Source: Holacanthus passer (taxonomy: Eukaryota > Chordata > Actinopteri > Pomacanthidae). From it: a stretch of DNA of 64,000 bases. Of the stretch, positions 1 through 14,200 are shown in pieces (position 1 is the stretch's first letter; each line of letters opens with the position of its first letter). The notes below the pieces were generated by a model. It did no database searches, was not told the DNA's origin, and saw nothing but the letters and a program-made list of their open reading frames with translations. The translations under genes were made by a program, and so were the position numbers. The DNA lies in the NCBI GenBank assembly GCA_025331565.1, contig JAFREQ010000093.1, forward strand, positions 1,544,501-1,608,500. The letters run 5' to 3'.

Positions 1-240
1 ATAATTAAATGCGATAAATGTCTGAAATATACAATGCACTCATCATATCTCATCATCGTATCATATTCCCTTATAGGGATCATTTTTGTCAAATTCCCTT
101 ATATTGACTGATTTCCCCGAGGAATGAAGCAAATTTCATGACTTAACTTCTGTCTAAAATACACCTCTGGACAATCTAAGATATTCCAGATATCTATGAC
201 CAGAGGGAATGTGAAAATTAGTAATGAAATGACTGATGAG

Positions 241-289
<49 letters not shown>
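1..289 (-). other. lcor intron 4 (partial) with a 44-bp dinucleotide tract
   Basis: The start of the intron after lcor exon 4. It holds the (GT)22 tract at 243-286 on the plus strand, read as (AC)n in the transcript. Beyond it I see only AT-rich sequence with no recognisable exon. The next lcor exon must lie outside the window. Confidence 0.85.
243..286. repeat. (GT)22 microsatellite abutting the lcor exon 4 donor
   Basis: An uninterrupted 44-bp GT tract. In the lcor transcript it is a CA repeat starting within a few bases of the 5' splice site. CA repeats near donors are known binding sites for hnRNP L, so an effect on exon 4 splicing is possible but not shown. Confidence 0.97.
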
Positions 290-422
290 CTTTTCTGTGG
301 AACACAGCATTGAGGAAATCTTGGGCCTGTCTCTCCAGCCGGCTGATCCGAGACTGCTCCTGTTTGAAGTCTTCACACTCCGACAGCACCTGGCTGCTTC
401 CACCGTTCTCCACACTGTGCTC
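290..422 (-). CDS. lcor: lcor coding exon 4
   Basis: This 133-nt exon encodes EHSVENGGSSQVLSECED, then FKQEQSRISRLERQAQDF and LNAVFHRK plus one base. The first half is the variable part of the family; the LERQAQDFLNAVF part is conserved and probably helical. The acceptor is TTTGCAG and the donor is AAAAG|GTAACA. The donor runs directly into a (CA)22 tract in the transcript, and a short (TG) tract precedes the acceptor. Skipping this exon would shift the frame. Confidence 0.92.
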
Positions 423-3400
423 CTGCAAACACACACACACAGACAAACTAGTCAGTAAAAGCCTGTTCTGTCAAAAAATAAACCCCTCACACATCAGTCT
501 CTCCACCACACTGTAGGTTCTGTTCGGTTCATCCTTCGGCAGAACCCCAGCTTTAGACACAGCCATCATAAACCCTCTATCATCTAACGAGGCGTCAGAG
601 TTTAATTGTTAACATTTTGATCGTGGTTAATTTAATGTTCATAAGCTCAGTGAATGATGTCAGCCTATCCTTTGGGGACTCCCTGGGAACCAGCTATAAC
701 TCGGCTTAGCTGCTTTGCTTCACCATGATTTCATGAATTAGAAATAGAAATGATATATTGGTAAATATTTCATTAATTCGCTGTTACATCTGGATGAAAA
801 ACTTGTTCGAGTTACATTTCAATGGCAGGGCTTTTCTTTCAGCATCACCCGCGAATGCTGTTCTGTCTATAACTACATTTTTTAATTACGTATTTTGACA
901 TTTTTAATACATTATTTAATACACAATTTTACATTTTGCTTTCCATGTGTGCAGCATATCTCTGGTCTACAGTTAATTAAATGTCATTTAACAAAGAAAT
1001 AAAGAATATAAATAATTTAGTTGTGGCTCATGTTTTGGGAACCCCTCAAAAAACTGTAAAACCAGTGGTGTGTTGTGATATTACTGCTTGTTAATGAAGA
1101 AAAAAACAACTGTGGGTGTGGAGCTGCGTGTCGAACAGGCACGTTTGAGTCCACAAGTAATTTAGAGTTTTAAATGATGAGATGGTTTGAACTCCACTCT
1201 TACAAACTGCTGTGAAGTCATATTTTGGGAAGGGGAGGAAAAACTGCAACAAAACGCCATAACTGTGATTAGCAATCAGCTTTAATCACTGTGCAGGATA
1301 AAAAAGACGTATATGTGAAAGTGTCATGTGAACAAAAAGACACAGGTGCCAGTGTCCAAGCGTGATGAGACACTGGTCTGCCAATGAGAGATTATTACCA
1401 AAGAAAGGAGTTTGATTCAGTTCAGCTTCTGAATCCGAGACACTGTTAGCGTGAGTTGAAATGAGTGAGCCGCCATTGTCTTTATGACACTAAACAGGGA
1501 ATTTGTGTGTGTGTTTGTGTGGCAAGAGACAAAGCGATAGCCGGAGATGAGAGTGTGTTTTTAAGGCTTTCATTATTCCATCCTCTCTTTATTTTAACCC
1601 CCTCTGCTCTCTCTATCTGCTGGCAGTTTGCACGGCTTCAGATCAATGAATCAATGGTTCCCGCCCACTGAAGCTCCTCTGGCATTTCACAAACAAGCAG
1701 AGGGTAATAACAGCGAGACAGAGCGAGCGTTCGAGCCCTCACGGATGAATAAAAGATGAAAATTGTGTTGAGTGAGGAGAGGAATACAATTAAGGGCGCT
1801 GCAAAATTTGTCTTATTATTTGTCGTATCATGATTTGCACACTACGAGTGGCCGACATAATTATTGACCAGTCAGACAACAGTGCTGCAGAGATCTCCTG
1901 TAATCCCTGCCAGGCTCTGTTTAATTGATTCTGCTCTGTTGATTGATTTAGATTTTTTTGTTTCGTTCAAGTCTTATCTGTAATTACTATATTACACGCT
2001 GAAACTCTGCTAGTGTACATTTTTATATATGTACTCAGTGGAGTCTCTGAGTGCTGGAGCTACGTGTTAGCATGGCTTTATTAGCACGAGCAGAGACAGA
2101 CAGTAGAAGGGAGACAGAGAGAGACAGATGGGGGTTGACGGAGGGGGATGGCGGTGAAGCAAGGATGTTTTTAGGAGACAGATGGCCGACCTCAGAGGTC
2201 AGACCGGGGTCAAGTTGGAAAACAAGCAACGGCCGAGGGAAGGACGCCCCCTCCTAACTTCCTTCCCTCCCTCATTCACTTGTTCAGTCGCATCCCAAAA
2301 ATAAAGAAGGAGATGGAAAACATGGACAAGACGTCGGAGCAAAGTCTGAATTACAACTGAGCAAATTCCCTCTGCTGACGAAGGCCGAGTGATAAAATTA
2401 AAAAGCTCCAGAACGAGTGGCTCTGATCCTCCCTTCATTACCTTGCGTGGCATTTGTGTTTTCTCGTGTTTTTCAATGAATCAATGTGCCTCTTTATCCA
2501 CATGTGGTGTTGGAGAGCAGGGTGAAATCTAACAAGGGCTCATGCTCTTTTTGTTCTTCATTGGAGTGGAGGCCTCTGACAGCGAGTGGCTGCTCACATC
2601 AACGATTTGTCTGCACCATAAGAAGCAGGTACCACAATAACCATGTATGTGTGTATTAAGCAGCAGTTGGTCCAATAAACTCATTATCATTCTGCTCTGA
2701 TCACTTTTTAGCTGATGAGAAACTCTTGAGAGGAGGCACCAGAGTCGCACTAATTTACACCCATGTCACCGTCCTCCTCCCCCTTCCACACACACACACC
2801 TCCAAATCATTATGTCGCCTTCCTTTCATAAGCTAAATTGGGGTCAAGGCCGCGATGGTTGAACAACACAAATAACAAGTGTGCAGGCGGAGGAGGAGGA
2901 CGAGAGACAAAGATGTGTGGAAAGCTCAGAAATGGCGGCATACAAAAAAACTCCACAAAAAACCCCAGAAAAACGACACAAGGAAAGAAATGACTGCACG
3001 AAAGTAAAGTGCTGTGTTTGGCAGGAAGCAGAATTAATCTCCATTCTGCAGAATATGAAAAAACTGTGAACTGTCTTTTTGAATATTTGTGCAGCATCAG
3101 TATGAAACGTCCTCATCTCTCTCATCTATCACACATACGTACAATGGTAGTGAAAACACTGAAGACGGTTTTCAGGCTTTATTATATTTTGAACATAGTT
3201 CATATCATCATTATATTTTGTTCAAGGCCGTCATATTTTATTACAGATATTGAGAATGAATTGAGTGAGTGAGCCTTGGATAAAAGTATCTGCCAAATTC
3301 AAAGTTCACATATTAAACCCACTAAATAATAATGTGAGTGGTATGATGGTAAAACATTTGTTGGTTAGTTTCTTTAAAACTGACGGTTTGTTCAAAGGGA

Positions 3401-5958
3401 TAGTTTGACATTTTGAGGAACAAGCTTCTTCGCTCTGTTGCTAAGGGGAAGATGAGAAAACGAGAAACTACAACTGGGAGTCGATTAGCTTAACTTTATT
3501 ATTTATTATTATGCTAAGCTCATCTTTCAGCTTCCTGCTTCATATTTAACATACAGATAAGAGTGTTATCAATCATCAATCATCTCACATAACTAAGAAA
3601 TCTGACAGATAGCCAAGAAAGTCTATCACGTTTATATGAAATGTACCATGTCAAAGTATTCATTCAAGTTTTACTTTATTAATATCTTGAAGGAAATCTG
3701 TTGACTTAGACCTGTCTCGTCTGATGGGAACAAAATGTCGTGATGTCTCCTACCTTGACTTTCTCGCGTCTCAAGCAGCAGAAGAGACAGTTTTCATCGA
3801 AGGACCAGTCAGACACTTCCTCAGGCTCGCAGTCTGGATAAGAGAGGGGGACAGAGAGCGACACATTAAATCATGACTCCAACTCCCACAATCCTTCAGC
3901 ATCTCCCGACTCGATGCACCTTCAGGCAGTCAATGGACTTTTTAGGTCTAAACAGACGTCAGCAAACTTGTGAGGTTGCGGTTTAGATTGTAGAAACGGA
4001 TCTAAGGAAATCTGAAGGAAAGAACCAAACGGCAAAAGAATTTCTTTCTCTTGTTTGTGCTTTTGATTAAGTTCATACTTCATGATTTGTTTGCGCTGTG
4101 TGTGTTTGACTCTCGCATTAGCTGAGTTTCAATATCCAGACACAGGCTGAATCTTCAAACCAGCTGTAAATGAGGGTGTAAATGAATCAATGGCAAACTG
4201 GTCTGTTTTCATTCAGCATCCAGTCGAGCCTGCAGAGAGTGACAGCCGAGGGCTCACAAACCACAGCAACGAGAGCAGTACAATGATTCACTTTTAATTA
4301 CAGCCGATGATTAAATTACAGCGATGACTAACTTCATATGTCAAGTATGCTGCGCAAAAACTAACCACTCCTGTGATTGACAGATGAGCTCAGTTCGCTC
4401 CTGAATACGTTGTTGCCTAAAGACCACAAACACTGCATGAATGCATCTGAGCGTGTGTGTGAGTGCATGTAAATATGACCATATCTGCTTGCGAAGTATT
4501 CATGCCCTAAAGCCCTATTTGCAAAGAACTAATTACCCCTTTCCAGGACTGCATTCTGTCAAACATGTTCAGTGGGATGAAGAAATTCTCTGCTGTCTCC
4601 TGGTAGTTCAGGTGCTGCACATCATGAAGCTGAAACATCCTGCGTTCAATCCACAGCTTTCCTGTCACTCTCCATCAAGTGGAGAAGTGGGCAGAGCCTC
4701 CAGTTCTGAATTCACATTGGAAAGTTTACTTGATGGTGATATCTTTCATTATTGATCACAAATATATATACTGGAGAGCCTTTTGCAAACTTTTGTGCAT
4801 GAGTTATAGCAATAAAAGATTTTTAAAAAATGTAAATGCACAATAACAAAGTTGCAACGATCGGCCAACAGAAAATTAATCTGCAACCGTTTTGATTTTA
4901 AGTGGTTAATTGAGTCGTTTTTAAGAGAAAAATGCTGAACACTCTCTGGATGAAGCTTCTCTTTTGACTCTGCATTTCTATTTTTTTTTTTATTATAAAA
5001 TAAATTTCTTTGGGTTTTTCATTGTTGGTCGGACAAAACAAAACAAGACTCTGGTCTATAAAATGTCAGAATATAGTGATAGACACTCACATATTTGTAC
5101 TAATTGGGAAATGAATTCCAGATCCTATGATGCTGGTGTACGAGTATAATTCTAAATTAAATACTTGATGTTCTTGCAAGTGACAAATCATGTATGAAAT
5201 GAAATTCTGCAATTTATTGATTTGGACAACATTGAAAATGTATATAAAGTATAAAAAGAAGTCTGTATGCTGCTTGGAAGAAAATTCTGTTGGAAATAAA
5301 AAATGTTTTGCATCGGGGCTTTGGGTTTGTGTGTCCACATGTCAGACATCGGAGTGGAACCAAGCAGACTGGCTGTCACCTCTGATCGTGGCCATCGTAA
5401 GAATCACAGGAGAAAAATGTGTGTTGACTCAAGATGGAGAGAGTGAACTGAACATGACATGTATCTCTGCTCTTTAACTGGTGGCATCTCGACTGGATCA
5501 CTTCAATGTGTCTTCTGCTCTGACTTTTCATGTGTCGGTGCGTTTGTGAACCAGTGAAGACTTCTACTTCATGGTTTTGGCTAAATAATTACAGACACGT
5601 CTGATTCATACAGAATTAAAACGATCAACAGTGAGTTATCAATGGTTGCTCATATCAATATTAATCCTGTGCTTGTGGGCTTATGCTTGATTCAGATGAT
5701 GCCAACTGTCAGTTCAGGTTCACTGAGAATCGTTTCAGTTCAGTATAATGTAGCTACACAGGTGATATACATGTGTGAGTCTCCATCCTTCAAAATGTAA
5801 ATGCATTTTACCAACAGAGCATCTTCTGAACTGACAGAGACGAGACTGCTCTTGACTTGGTTACAGCTGAGCTGTTGCCATGGCACTACACTTCCTTTAA
5901 AAGCCTCGGCTGGGTCTGAAACCACATCAGCACAGAGTGACAGAGACATACAGTATAT

Positions 5959-5995
<37 letters not shown>

Positions 5996-8900
5996 AGTGA
6001 AAGACAGGAAGCAGCGAGGAGAGAAGGAAAGGAAAGGAGGAGGAAAGAGAAGGTCGAGTCAGCTCCACAGAGAGAGAGAGAGAAGAACAAAATCGATATG
6101 GTCACAATATACTGTGAACACACAGTTTGTGTCACATCTGAACCTCCTATCTCCAAAATGTCGCAGAGCTCAGAAAAACAGCTGCAGCTGAGTTCAAAGT
6201 GTCTGATCAGACCTGAGGATGAGCCTCATCTTTCACCTGACGATAAAATGTTTAAGCCTTAAGTCACAAGATGTTCAGCACAACGACCATGTTCACACAG
6301 GATCAGTGTTACCTGGAGAACTGTTAGATCTCATTTGAATTTAAGCCCCATATCTGTGTCATGAGACGAGTAAACAAAGTCTGTTTCACTCAAATATACT
6401 GAGAATCTCAAGAATTATCTGCAGACGTGATGAAAACTTCACATACTTTGTACTGAGCTTGTTCAAAGACAAAATCGACCGAAAAATAGACCCAATCTAA
6501 TGAACTTTAATCTGTTCCTATTCAAAATAAAGATCCAAACAAAGAATGCTGCCAGAACATGTGGAACCAAAACTAAAACTACTTTCTGAAAATGAATGGA
6601 TTTATTTCAACTGTTCTCTTGGTCTCATTCATTTCTGTGTTTCTCATGTCCATTATATTGTGGTTATGAACTAATGTATGTGAGACAAAGGTCTCACAAT
6701 CTTGTGACAATTATTGACATTCTTGAAAATTATTCGAGTCATAATTATAAGAAAACCTCTTTGTCTTTTCTTTTTTTATCCTTTACAATGCACTTCTGTA
6801 ATAATGCTGTATAGATTTTTCACATCAATATCAACTCGTAAAATGTTTTACCAGGCAACAATAATGTAACGGTGCAGAAGATGAATGCAGACTTGATGTT
6901 CACTGTGAAGAATCACACAAATCTAGTGAGTTTTCAGACTCTGACAACTGATTTTTATTCTGTACAGAGATGAATAAAAAATATTAAGAATAAGATTTAA
7001 AGTAACTTAAAACCACAGTGAAGCTTCACTCTGACACTGCTGAGAGGTGACAAGTTAAAGATCAGCAAAAACAGGATTTATTAAAAGTTAATTAAAACTT
7101 TCAAAATATGGTTCTTGTATAAACAATGACAACTTGTGCAGTAACTACAGATTACAGGAGCAAGTGTACAAGGTCTGCTAGGTCACTGTGCACTGTATCA
7201 GTCTTCAATCTGGAACCTCTTTTATTCCCTTTGTGAGTGAGTGTGTGTGTGTGTGTGTGCCAGCGACAATTCATACATGCTGTGCTCCTTATAATACGGC
7301 AGATCACATCTCTGGCTTTTCCAATCACAGTCCACTTTCCTCTCACATCCTGCGAGACATGCAACAGATAAAGGAACTAGTCTATTACTCTCGTTCTGTC
7401 TCCGTGTCTCGCTGTAATGAAAAGGTCAAAGTTGAGCTGTGCTTGAACCCTGAGGCTGTGCCACTTACAATATCCCTGGGAAGGCGCCAATTAGCTCCAG
7501 TCCCACTGCTAACGTGACCCCCCACCCTCACAGTCGCCAAGTTTCTGTGTGTGTGTTTGTGAGCTGGAGGAAGATGTTGACGCCGTTTACGTGAGGCTTT
7601 AAGTGTGTGTTCCTGCTCAACACTGGCTGTGTTCACATGCACTTCATTAATCAGGTTATTGTTTCTGTGGCATCCTGCTTTCTGAAGCTTCATGTAACAG
7701 AGAAACTCTGTTTGAGATGAAGACGAACCTGGTTAATAAACTGTACAAAGATCTCTGCTGCACAAACCCGGTGTCTCTGCCATCTAGACACAAAACCAGG
7801 TTTCCACTCGGTTTGTACACGAGAGCTTGTGCGTGACAAAAGACGTCAGACGGGAGGGTGTGACAGCAGTGTGGAAAGATCAAAAGTAAAATGATTAGCG
7901 TGAACGGGAACGTCCTAGTATTCACAGCAATTAAATACAAAGTCTGACTAAAACTAAAACTGAAACATCTGAGCTGAAGCTATAAAATTCATCCTTTGTG
8001 CTCCCTCACTCTACAAAGCTGTCACAGCACCACGCTGAACTGTCCCATTCATTTCCTATCACCAATACACTTCAAGCAGTCCAGTCTTCGTTTGGGAATA
8101 TGGTTGAAATCAGATTGTGTCTGTAAGATGAAGGAAATATAAATATAAATATGTTTCTGCACCTGTCTGACTATAAAAACCTCCTCAGCATCTGTGCGTC
8201 TGGGTAAGTTGTTTGTATTTCTCCTGTTTACTGTGGAAAACCGGTCAGACAAATGAATTCAAACAGCACTTGTATGAAGTCGGATCCATACTGACTGTAA
8301 ACATCAGGTCCTAGTGCAGAAATCAATCAAACCCATGTCTGCACCCACAGACAGACATAGACCAGAGAGTAAATCAGGAACAATGCAACAATGCTGTTAA
8401 AAGATTTCAAGATCTTATGAAAAAGTTCAACAACATCAGACAGAACAGAACAGAGTCGCTTCAAGTGGATGAATGCAACATGGTCACATGAAGATTTTCA
8501 GCTTGACGAGGACTGACTGACTGCAGCAAGGTCAACAAGCATGTGCAAGTGCCACAGAGAATTCTGGGAAGTGTAGGAAATGACCAATCACTGATGTGGA
8601 AGAGGATACGGGCCCTTTGAGGGAAAATAATTAGATTAAAAAGCTTCTTTTTAATGAATATCGGAGCAGGTTCATAAAATCTAGCATGGTTAGAGCGTGT
8701 TTGTGTTTGTGTGAGTATAAAGTTGACAGACTGTTTCACTGTCCACAGCTCCGTAAGCAACGGAGTGCTTCACATGCACAGACAGAGTGTATGTGTGCGT
8801 ATGTATGGAAGCGTAATGCATGAGTGAAAATGACGTCGGCGAGCCAGAAATATTCTAAAAATGCCTTAAGTCGGTGGGGGAGGGGTCACATGACTCCAGG

Positions 8901-11248
8901 ACGCCATAGTGACCTCGTTTCTCCATGATAGGAGAGAGAGAGAGATCTGGGTGTTTAGGTGAGATTGGTCTTCGCTCGCTCTCATGACATCCCTGTTTGT
9001 GTCAGTCAGAGCAGGAAACATCTCTGAGAGACCGTCAATTCGATTCAGTGGCAGTTTTTGTGACTTGACGACCATGTTTGATCTAATATGAGTGCAGACT
9101 GTGTTTCCTTCTCTCAGGGCTCTGGGGCGCTCACATACACACACGCTGGTGTTTCCCTCAGTGGTGTGCATTGTAGAATGACTTACAGATAAATAGCTTA
9201 CAGAATGCAAACACACAGGACAGCTCTCACAGCATCCTGAGACATTTCTGTACGTTACTAAATCTTAGTGTCGAACATGAACAAACACAAAGGTGACAAC
9301 TATTTTTGTTTATACCAGAGTTTTTTAATCACGCTGGCATCGTGGATGGAGAGGTCTGTCTGAGGTCTGTCCAAGTAGCAGTAAAGATTTAAGAACAGCA
9401 AAGCTGTGTCTCCAATTTTTACATTCAACAATTTTGTTTTTGATCTATAATGAACATTACAGCTACTAAAGCTTCTAACATGGCCATGAACTCCATCCAT
9501 CAAACAATGTTTCCTCATTAACATCTGAACCAGAATCTGATCATCTCTGCCCAGTTGAGACCATCAGAAACCAGCTTCATTAACTTCAGCTGGTCCACGC
9601 TGTGTGTTGTGACATCTGTCAGGTTTGTCCAGCCACAGTTTTAAATTAAACATGGCTCTTGCATGAATGAATCATATTGTTATATATTCTAAACAGTTTG
9701 TTCTGTCGACATGGAAATAAACGTCTTGAAGACAGATCAGTAAACAGACAGAGAGATGCTGGTTGACTCATTGTCATTTCAACCTCTATTCAGTCTCTCA
9801 CACTGAATAAACAGGAAGAATAAGAGCTGAGCGTCAGCTAAAACAAATATATCATGGCATGTAGAATGATGATTTTTAAAAAAAGGTCCAACCAAAATGT
9901 AAAAGGCAAAATATAAACTCTAAATCATTTCAGTCCTTGTAAACAACACAAACAGTAATAAAATTAAATAAAAAATAGTTTCCATGTTATAAATGTTCGT
10001 TGATTGTTGTATTTTGTTCATGTTGACAGTTTCTTGTCATTTGCATTCTGATTTAGTTTCTTCTCTGTTTGTATAAAGTTCTGTTTACAAATGTGTATTA
10101 GTTAGTTTGTGTGTCTGTCTGCATGTTTACCTTGGAAAAGGGTGATATCTTTGACTAGTCCTGGCCCAAACAAGCCTTCCAAGATGCTTTCAAAGCCTGT
10201 GAAGGAGAGAAGAGAAGAGATATTAACGCACGCTGACATGTTTACCATCAAAACAACAAATGACAGCAGCTCAAATACTAAAAGGATAAAAAAAAGAAAA
10301 ATACAGTCACACAGGCTAAAATAACTCCAGTGTTGTTTTTCAAAATGCAGCATTTACACAAGGACACAATTTTAAAGGAGCCATTATTTTATGTTTTGAT
10401 GGGTGAGGAACATAAATGACAAAGTGGTTTTCCCGTAGGACATATTTTGCTGATGCACAGCCTCCGCTGCTCTCGTCCAGCAGCAAAAACAAAACTGGAA
10501 ACGGCAGCACAAAGCAGTTTGTTTCTTCAGTCATCTGATGGATTTAAACCATTTTTAAGGTTTTATGAAAACTGACAACGATATTAAAAATAAAATACAT
10601 TAGTGTGTTTATACAGACTCACTCGTGTGCACACACATTTGGACAATAGCATGGAAGCTATTTTAAGACACACTCACACACACACAATGAGGTGAGAGCA
10701 AAATACACACACATAAACAATAAACAAGGCTGTGCAAAGGCTTTCTGGACACACACACACACACAAAAAGAAACACACTGAAATATCTACAAAGACAAGA
10801 GCCTTTATTATGTACACACACACACACACACACACACACGTGAGCCTATACAGATAGGGTGTGGAAGCATTTATTAGTCACTATGCACAAAAGACACACA
10901 CACACACACACACACACACAACCTCGCCTTTCTTTCCAGCTCTTAAAGCAAATTAGCACTTTACCGCTAATACACCACCAAGCTAATGTCACTCACTTTT
11001 TATTAACTGTAAATACCCTCGTTCTGCTGTTGCTTGGCAACCGCATACAGAGAAACATAAATACATATTGCAATTTCAACTTGACCCCCCCTCCTCCCCC
11101 CTCCCCTCCCCCATCTCCCACCCCCCACCTCACCCTCCATTAAATGGAAATGGAGGCAGACGGAGAGAAACAGAGACAAAGACACGTGTAGGTGTGTGTG
11201 TGTGTGTGTGTGAGAATGTGTGCATTTTTTTTTCTTTTTACCAGGAAT

Positions 11249-11289
<41 letters not shown>

Positions 11290-14200
11290 TCAAGTGCAGC
11301 CACTTGTTAGGCCACATACTTTACATTGCAGGAATAAACTAGCTTGATAAACACAGCCTGCGTGGAAATGCATTTCTCTATTATAAAATCATTACGGCCG
11401 ACCTCATGATAGCAGCAACACCACTTCAGCTCCGTCACAAGCAGCCAATAGGAAGGAGATCAAAGATTCAAGGACCGTGGCTGCTATAGGTTTCAGTCCA
11501 TAACCCGGTTTTTCATCGCGTTAGCTCCGGCACATTGGACTGAAATGAAACGACGGCTTTGAGATCGAAATGCTGAGCTTTAATTTGAGGGCGAATCACA
11601 GCCTTTTATTTAATGTACTGAATATTTAACCAGCTTCACTTCTTGCTTGTCTTTGTCAGTACTGAAGCACACGATCAGTTGGATTTTGATCATGTGACCA
11701 ACGATGCCAATCAAAAATATTACACTTTGACTATAAAGCGTGTCTTTAGGATCATTGTCCCGCTGCAGTGTCCTCAGATGGACGGACTCTAAATAAAAAT
11801 GGTTCATGTGGATGTAATTCAACTGCTTTCATTCTGTCCACAGCAACTTAAACACTCTTCATGCACACAACAGGAGAAATTTGCACGTGGCTGCAGCAGC
11901 ACATTGACGTCCTGTGGACATTAATTAAACTACTGTGGAGAAAGTCAAAGCAAACAGGAGGATTTCTGTAGACTAAAGCTGACAAACAGGAGCTGCAGTC
12001 ATTCACAAATCACATCTCAGTCAACAATATAGAAATTAACACTGAGGCAGCTTGTGGTTTTACCTGCCGACTGAATCTGGAGACGCACCTGTACGATCTG
12101 CTCTGACGGCTCTCACAGTAAATACAAAACATCTCAAACTGAATCAAAACTTTTCAATGCTGCCAATGCTGACGCTCGTTTCAGTTCATTTAAGTTTGGT
12201 ATGAAAAGACACACACACAGGCCTGAGCTAAGCAACAGACTGACAAACTAAAAGCCAACTTTTTAGAAAGAACAGGATGGAGAAAACAGCACTAAAGACG
12301 TCTCTGTTAGTTTTTTACATTTTAAACTTGTAAAAAAGATCCAACAGATCTCATCATGTCTCTTTTGGAACTACAGATGTCACATAGATTGGGCTTTTAG
12401 AAGTTTCTTCCATGACATTTAACGCCTCAAATGTTACAGAAGTAGAAACTCTTATTTTGGCAAAACAAGAGTGAATCAACTAAACCCATCACTCATGTTT
12501 TCATCCTGATGCCCAAATCTCCTCTGACGGGCAGCCAACATTCATTTTCTCTGCTCTTTCCCCACTTCCTCAAATTAGTACAGTATTGCATATGGTGCAA
12601 CACACACACACACACACACACACACATCACAAAGTTCCCTTAAACCTGCACATGCAAAATTCATGCGGCCTACAAAGGCAGCTTTGATAACAAAAAAACG
12701 GAAGCTTCAAAGAATTTTCAAAAGCTTCAATTTTTCCCTCCTCTCCAGCTGCCAATATGCACAGAAATACAGCTCTGCTTTCATGTCGGGGGGGAAATAA
12801 TTAGGGATGCAGCGCTGCGACGTGAGAAAAACGGAGCTGAAAGTCAAAGTTGCACAGGCCTCGTGCCATTTGGGCCACAAGATGGAGAGTTTTCATATTT
12901 AAAGTGACAGTCGGTCACAAATGCATCTCCAGCAGCGGCCGGCGGGAAGCAGAGGATGACTCCCCCCGCGAGGCCGAGGCTGCGATTGGACAGATGAGAT
13001 CGAGGATGTGATTGGACAAATGAGATTAGGGGATGTGATTGGCTAGATGAGATAACAGCGACAAAGTCTCCTGAGCCACAGGCAAAAAGCTCCAGAAATG
13101 TAGGTCAGTTAGTGAATTCACTGTGGGCCAAAAAGCATTCACACATGACATGGTAGAGAGAGAGAGACCACACACACACACACAATGTACATTATGGCAT
13201 CTGGGATTCTATCAGTGTGTTTATGCAAAAATGCATGTGAATATAGACACACACACACATGCACACACACACTGAGCTGTCCCCAATCTCTGAAACCTCC
13301 ATTGTGTCACTTCGTTTCACTTCACAGGGTCCGGCAGCGCAGCCGAGAGCAGCGTGACACAAACTCAGAGACTCACACACAAAAACACACACACACACAA
13401 AAACATGCGTGGAGGGAATCACAAGACGTGGAGCTCATCCACATCTGCACCAGGAGGAACAAAGAAACACAAACAAGTCAGACATGTGGACAGATGTGAA
13501 CAGATGTGACCATGTGAATGACACAATGAATCCCAATTTAAATCATGAAGCAGAGGTGGATTATGTAAACACACACACACACACACTATTTAAGCACTTG
13601 ATTAATCTCATAAGTCATTTCATTTAAAGCTGAAATATTATTTGTATATTTGGATTTTCTGATGCGTTTATGAACTGTGGACCTAAAACCAGTTTCAGTC
13701 CAACCTGCACCACCTGCTGACCTGTCACTCATGGATGAGGACAACAAAGCTTTTCTAAAATGATGTCACGTGCCATCAGACACAACCTGCTGCTGTGTTA
13801 ATGTGAAGAAGATACCTTTAGTGTCTCTTATTCTAAACGCAGCCAACACACTCAGAGAACAACAGCGCTTTCATCCTTCATGTTTATGATGCACATAAAC
13901 TCAATAGCTTGAACTTTGACTTTGCGAACATTTAATAGTGTTTTAATCAAACTTAGTGCAGCAGAATTACTTTTCCTCTTTGTGTTGTTTATAACAGGTA
14001 AAATAACTCAAGTAACTCTTGTGCTCTTTCAGTTGTCTTTTAACAGAAGTGGGGTAATAAAAATACATTTAGTAATATTAAAAGACAACATCAGTGATGA
14101 TGGAGAGCAGGAGGAGACAGAACAGAGGTTTAACTTGTGGAAACTAGAGCCAGAGACTGATGCTGATGAGTTTTTTAAAAATTCTACAACAAATAAAACA

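Larger units (their letters stand above)
3834..10130 (-). other. lcor intron 2
   Basis: About 6.3 kb between exons 2 and 3. It holds one copy of the GCTGCAAC-type short element (4849-5047) and an (AG)16 tract at 5963-5994. Short GT and GA tracts lie near 7241 and 8931. No exon, RNA gene or transposase remnant was recognised elsewhere. Open frames of up to 153 codons here run through the AG tract and are not credible genes. Confidence 0.85.

Noticed and set aside
12981..13056. Could the tandem units be a CRISPR array?
   Set aside because: Only three diverged units, no regular spacers, and the window is vertebrate.
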